A DNA stretch of 14,850 nt from CAZNVB01 sp964651495 (lineage in GTDB: Bacteria > Acidobacteriota > Aminicenantia > Aminicenantales > UBA8522), in contig CAZYWP010000079.1 in assembly GCA_964651495.1 (NCBI GenBank), positions 1 through 14,850 of the forward strand. The letters are read 5' to 3'. A model generated the notes under the pieces. The model was not told the origin of the DNA. It ran no database searches and saw only the letters and a program-made list of their open reading frames with translations. Every line of letters begins with the position of its first letter. Positions within the stretch are counted from its first letter, which is position 1. Positions 14,247-14,850 of the stretch are shown here, one piece after another. A program made the translations under genes and the position numbers.

Positions 14247-14477
14247 TTACAAATCGGCCAGGCGCTTTTTCACGTCCTCCACCTCGGGGAGGCTCGGGTC
14301 GGCGTCCTTCCAGAGGTCGAGGAATTTGCCGTATTGCTCCCTGGCTTGAGGAGCTTCAGGGCCAATTCCTCATCGATCTTTTATATCAGACACGGGGGTT
14401 CTTTCCAGCTTCGTCCCGCATTCGCCGCAGAATTTCGTCTTCTCGGGATTCTCAGCCCGGCACTTCGGGCATTCCAT
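14247..14477 (-). pseudogene. Collapsed zinc-ribbon/TPR protein: N-terminal zinc ribbon and extreme C-terminus only
   Basis: From ATG 14477 a 35-residue frame encodes a zinc ribbon with C3-x2-C6 and C17-x2-C20 (CPKCRAENP...FCGECG), then a TGA at 14370-14372. In the same frame, beyond the TGA, come AREQYGKFLDLWKDADPS and EVEDVKKRLADL with a TAA at 14247-14249. From memory, that tail is typical of the last TPR of large multidomain proteins (zinc ribbon, cyclase or kinase, TPR) common in this bacterial group. The two ends are thus probably the termini of one large gene whose middle, likely several hundred codons, was deleted; the join lies around 14350-14380. The N-terminal part keeps a GGGGAG ribosome site (14486-14491) and a promoter-like sequence, so a 35-residue zinc-ribbon peptide may still be made. 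Confidence 0.72.
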
Positions 14478-14509
14478 TAATCAATCTCCCCGTGGTCCAG
14501 GTTGGTTTG

Positions 14510-14538
14510 AAAATATCAACTCAACTGTAAAAAGGCAA
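14510..14538 (-). promoter_or_regulatory. Candidate promoter for the zinc-ribbon remnant
   Basis: On the minus strand TTGCCT (14538-14533), 17 bases, TATTTT (14515-14510). Predicted start near 14503, about 26 nt before ATG 14477 and just ahead of the GGGGAG. It probably belonged to the intact ancestral gene. The boxes are moderate matches only. Confidence 0.45.
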
Positions 14539-14773
14539 ACCCGCAAATCGACAAGGCGGCTTCGCTGCCCCCCTTCTCCTCCAGAACATCCACCATCGTA
14601 TAGCTCGAGCGCCCTGTCTCGATGACGGCTTCAACCGCCTCCCTACCTTCAAGGAACTTCTCGATCTCGACCCGAAGGTTGGGAATCCGCCCGGATCGGA
14701 TCGTCTGTCCCTCTTCATCCATCAACGTCATAGGCGAATATTGACGATGATGGTCAATACTTACATAATTCAT
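14516..14773 (-). pseudogene. Truncated IS110-family transposase (N-terminal DEDD domain fragment)
   Basis: This 85-residue frame begins MNYVSIDHHRQYS, the usual start of IS110-family recombinases, with the first catalytic Asp at D7. It continues PNLRVEIEKFLEG (31-43) and AVIETGRSSYTMVDVLEE (49-66), with the second acidic residue at E52. After about residue 66 (near 14573) similarity ends: the family would continue with the histidine/lysine-containing stretch of the DEDD domain, but here an unrelated tail runs to a stop. Family members are about 330-420 residues, so three quarters are missing. The strong AGGAGG site (14781-14786) supports ATG 14773. The left end of the element must continue past the window edge. 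Confidence 0.85.
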
Positions 14774-14776
14774 CTG

Positions 14777-14836
14777 TGCACCTCCTGAAAAATCAGTTTC
14801 CAACGGGGAGTCTATCAAACTCCCCGAGGAGGTGCA
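14777..14836 (-). promoter_or_regulatory. Leader hairpin that masks the transposase ribosome site
   Basis: TGCACCTCCT (14777-14786) and AGGAGGTGCA (14827-14836) are perfect 10-bp inverted repeats. Inside them CGGGGAGT (14804-14811) and ACTCCCCG (14819-14826) form a perfect 8-bp stem with a 7-base loop, stacked directly on the outer stem on one side. In a minus-strand transcript the downstream outer arm contains the transposase AGGAGG, so translation would be blocked when the leader is folded. It may also be part of the IS110 left-end non-coding RNA region. Confidence 0.65.
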
Positions 14837-14850
14837 TCACATCATCATGT

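Noticed and set aside
14793..14837. Fourteen-codon leader frame upstream of the transposase
   Set aside because: Too short and without a clear ribosome site; the overlapping inverted repeats explain the sequence better.

Overview
The window is GC-rich bacterial chromosome with short intergenic gaps and strong GGAGG-type ribosome sites. Several gene starts are preceded by recognisable sigma70-like promoters. An FprA-type flavodiiron protein, a pyruvoyl-dependent arginine decarboxylase, an mfd/parvulin cluster and an envC/S41/divergent-deacetylase cluster point to a diderm anaerobe or microaerobe. The style of the proteins suggests Candidatus Aminicenantes or a relative in the Acidobacteriota neighbourhood. 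That assignment is an inference from protein style, not a search result.

Left part (1-5830): a flavodiiron protein runs off the left edge on the minus strand. Divergent from it is a tight plus-strand operon (overlap of 17 bp, then gaps of 4 and 3 bp) encoding an LPG-synthase/YbhN-type flippase-like membrane protein, an EnvC-like coiled-coil LytM protein, an S41/PDZ C-terminal-processing-peptidase homologue and a YibQ-type divergent polysaccharide deacetylase. This is the conserved cell-division and peptidoglycan-remodelling neighbourhood. Here the EnvC-like and S41 proteins have both lost their catalytic residues, so they are probably scaffolds or regulators.

Middle (5831-12481): a good promoter drives a small lipoprotein and a pyruvoyl-dependent arginine decarboxylase. 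Converging on them from the right is mfd followed by two parvulin/SurA-type periplasmic folding proteins. The second gene of that set appears to have its own promoter inside the end of mfd. Both parvulin domains lack the His of the usual HIL motif.

Right part (12482-14850) is accessory DNA: a hairpin-forming intergenic repeat, a small orphan protein with its own promoter, and a MntA/HepT toxin-antitoxin pair with a perfect -35 promoter and a palindrome at the predicted transcription start. Next comes the collapsed remnant of a large zinc-ribbon/TPR protein, with only the N-terminal zinc ribbon and the extreme C-terminus left in one frame around a TGA. The edge holds a truncated IS110-family transposase whose ribosome site can be masked by a long upstream hairpin.

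No rRNA, tRNA or CRISPR array was seen.
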